A DNA stretch of 64,000 nt, taken from NCBI RefSeq assembly GCF_009184635.1, contig NZ_WELI01000003.1:372001-436000 (forward strand). Direction: 5' to 3'. The position numbers and the translations under genes are program-made. The DNA comes from Rudanella paleaurantiibacter (GTDB lineage: Bacteria > Bacteroidota > Bacteroidia > Cytophagales > Spirosomataceae). The notes beneath the pieces were generated by a model. That model was not told where the DNA came from. It was given only the letters and a program-made list of their open reading frames with translations, and did no database searches. Shown here one piece after another: positions 63,039-64,000 of the stretch (positions within the stretch are counted from its first letter, which is position 1; every line of letters starts with the position of its first letter).

Positions 63039-63818
63039 ATGAAAGAGCTCTCAGCCGACCAGATTGCCCAATTCGTTCAGGATGGGTTTGTGAAGATTGA
63101 GGGCGCGTTTTCTACCGAAACAGCCCGGCAGTGCCGCGATCTTTTATGGCAGGCAACTCCTTTTGACCCTCACGATTCCACAACCTGGACTCAGCCTGTG
63201 TTTCGGATTGGAGAAATGACCGGAGAGCCGTTTCAGAGGGCCGCCAACACACCCATTCTGCACCGGGCGTTCGATCAGTTGATTGGCCCCGAACGGTGGT
63301 TACCCCGGACGAGTCTGGGCTCGTTTCCGATCCGGTTTCCAAGTCGGGAGCTGGCTGGTGACACGGGCTGGCACGTGGATGCGAGCTTTCCGGGCGACGA
63401 CCCAACCGATTATTTCAACTGGCGAATCAACGTACACTCACGGGGTCGGGCCCTACTCATGCTGTTTCTGTTCTCGGACGTGACCGAGCGCGATGCCCCC
63501 ACCCGTGTGCGGGTTGGCTCGCACCGCGACGTAGCCAAAATCCTGCAACCGGTTGGCGAACAAGGCCTTTCGTTCATAGAACTGGCTCACCAATTAGCTG
63601 ACCTACCAGACCACCCTGAGGTCCACGCAACGGGGCCCGCTGGTACGGTCTATTTGCTCCACCCGTTCGCGATTCATGCCGCTCAGGATCATCACGGCAC
63701 CGAGCCCAAGTTTATGGCACAGCCCCCGCTACACCCCCGCACCGACTGGAACGTCTTTCGGCCCGCACAAGAGCTGTATCCTGTAGAACGAGCGATTGTG
63801 GAGGCTATAACCGCGTAA
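63039..63818 (+). CDS. Phytanoyl-CoA-dioxygenase-family 2OG-Fe(II) oxygenase
   Basis: 259 residues. Iron ligands His112 and Asp114 (WHVDASF) and a distal His in LLHPFAIHAAQ (His208 or His213) are present; the 2OG-binding Arg is not certain. Cytoplasmic. PhyH-family enzymes in bacteria hydroxylate diverse substrates, so the role is unknown. It is followed by a short-chain dehydrogenase gene. Confidence 0.85.
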   Translation: MKELSADQIAQFVQDGFVKIEGAFSTETARQCRDLLWQATPFDPHDSTTWTQPVFRIGEMTGEPFQRAANTPILHRAFDQLIGPERWLPRTSLGSFPIRFPSRELAGDTGWHVDASFPGDDPTDYFNWRINVHSRGRALLMLFLFSDVTERDAPTRVRVGSHRDVAKILQPVGEQGLSFIELAHQLADLPDHPEVHATGPAGTVYLLHPFAIHAAQDHHGTEPKFMAQPPLHPRTDWNVFRPAQELYPVERAIVEAITA

Positions 63819-63952
63819 ATTGTCCGAATGCCTGACACGGATACGTCATCCCCGCCAACAACCGTATAAAGTATACAAATAGCCCGAATTTGTATTACCC
63901 GACAGCCAATCTGTACGGGCAACTTTGCCTTATCATTTTGACAATCAAAATC

Positions 63953-64000
63953 ATGGGCAAAAAAACCATCTTCATTACGGGTGCCAGCAGTGGCATAGGG
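63953..64000 (+). CDS. Short-chain dehydrogenase/reductase, 3' end outside window
   Basis: Only 16 codons are seen, MGKKTIFITGASSGIG, which contain the start and the NAD(P)-binding TGASSGIG motif of the SDR family. The rest lies beyond the window edge, so substrate and full length are unknown. Confidence 0.85.
   Translation, partial: MGKKTIFITGASSGIG

Overview
The window is chromosomal DNA from a Bacteroidota bacterium, most likely order Cytophagales and close to Spirosoma, Fibrella, Rudanella or Larkinella. The evidence is a moderately GC-rich sequence, promoters of the Bacteroidota type (TTG, about 19 bp, then TAnnTTTG), very few Shine-Dalgarno sites, a giant SprB-repeat adhesin with a type IX secretion C-terminal domain, and typical families such as BT_3928-like DoxX, DUF1599, a FadL-type barrel and archaeal-type ProRS. 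I saw no rRNA, tRNA, CRISPR array, insertion sequence or prophage.

Layout. 1-12.3 kb is accessory: a truncated glucosidase-like enzyme, a collagen-like lipoprotein, an HExxH protein, a leucine-rich repeat protein, two tandem phage-tail-collar proteins and the 1,852-codon adhesin. 12.3-13.8 kb is a peroxide-stress operon (DoxX, glutathione peroxidase, OhrR) with two palindromic operators around its promoter. 13.9-18.8 kb is a DAB inorganic-carbon pump (dabA, dabB) with a divergent LysR gene and a perfect palindrome between them. 18.9-32.3 kb is mostly housekeeping: sulfatase, FKBP isomerase, thioredoxin-like protein, TerC, ProRS, two envelope proteins, AroK, a DoxX/thioredoxin fusion, DUF1599, FolP and DprA. 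32.3-45.9 kb mixes two related unknown proteins, a proline-rich unknown, a SorAB-like sulfite dehydrogenase, two orphan PAS histidine kinases, a tandem pair of coiled-coil/four-helix membrane proteins, a chromate transporter and a 2OG-Fe(II) oxygenase. 46-64 kb holds exported superoxide dismutase, clpS-recR, a sodium symporter, an outer-membrane cluster ending in a vanadium-haloperoxidase-like lipoprotein, an M20 hydrolase overlapping a small kinase-like gene, RecG, a VIT1-type metal transporter, a flavin amine oxidase and two ordinary enzymes, the last (an SDR) cut by the window end.

How the genes work together. Several encoded functions handle oxidants or redox chemistry at the envelope (GPx/OhrR, exported SOD, SorAB, haloperoxidase-like protein). 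The DAB pump would raise internal bicarbonate for anabolic carboxylation. The adhesin and tail-collar proteins form a likely surface module. At least seven different imperfect or perfect palindromic elements lie between genes.

The best candidates for something undescribed are: (i) the coiled-coil/four-helix membrane pair at 39.1-41.8 kb, (ii) the two related unknown proteins with a preceding 49-codon ORF at 32.6-33.9 kb, (iii) the barrel-barrel-haloperoxidase cluster at 51.3-55.0 kb, and (iv) the minimal kinase-like protein translationally coupled to an M20 hydrolase. None of these functions is proven by the sequence alone.
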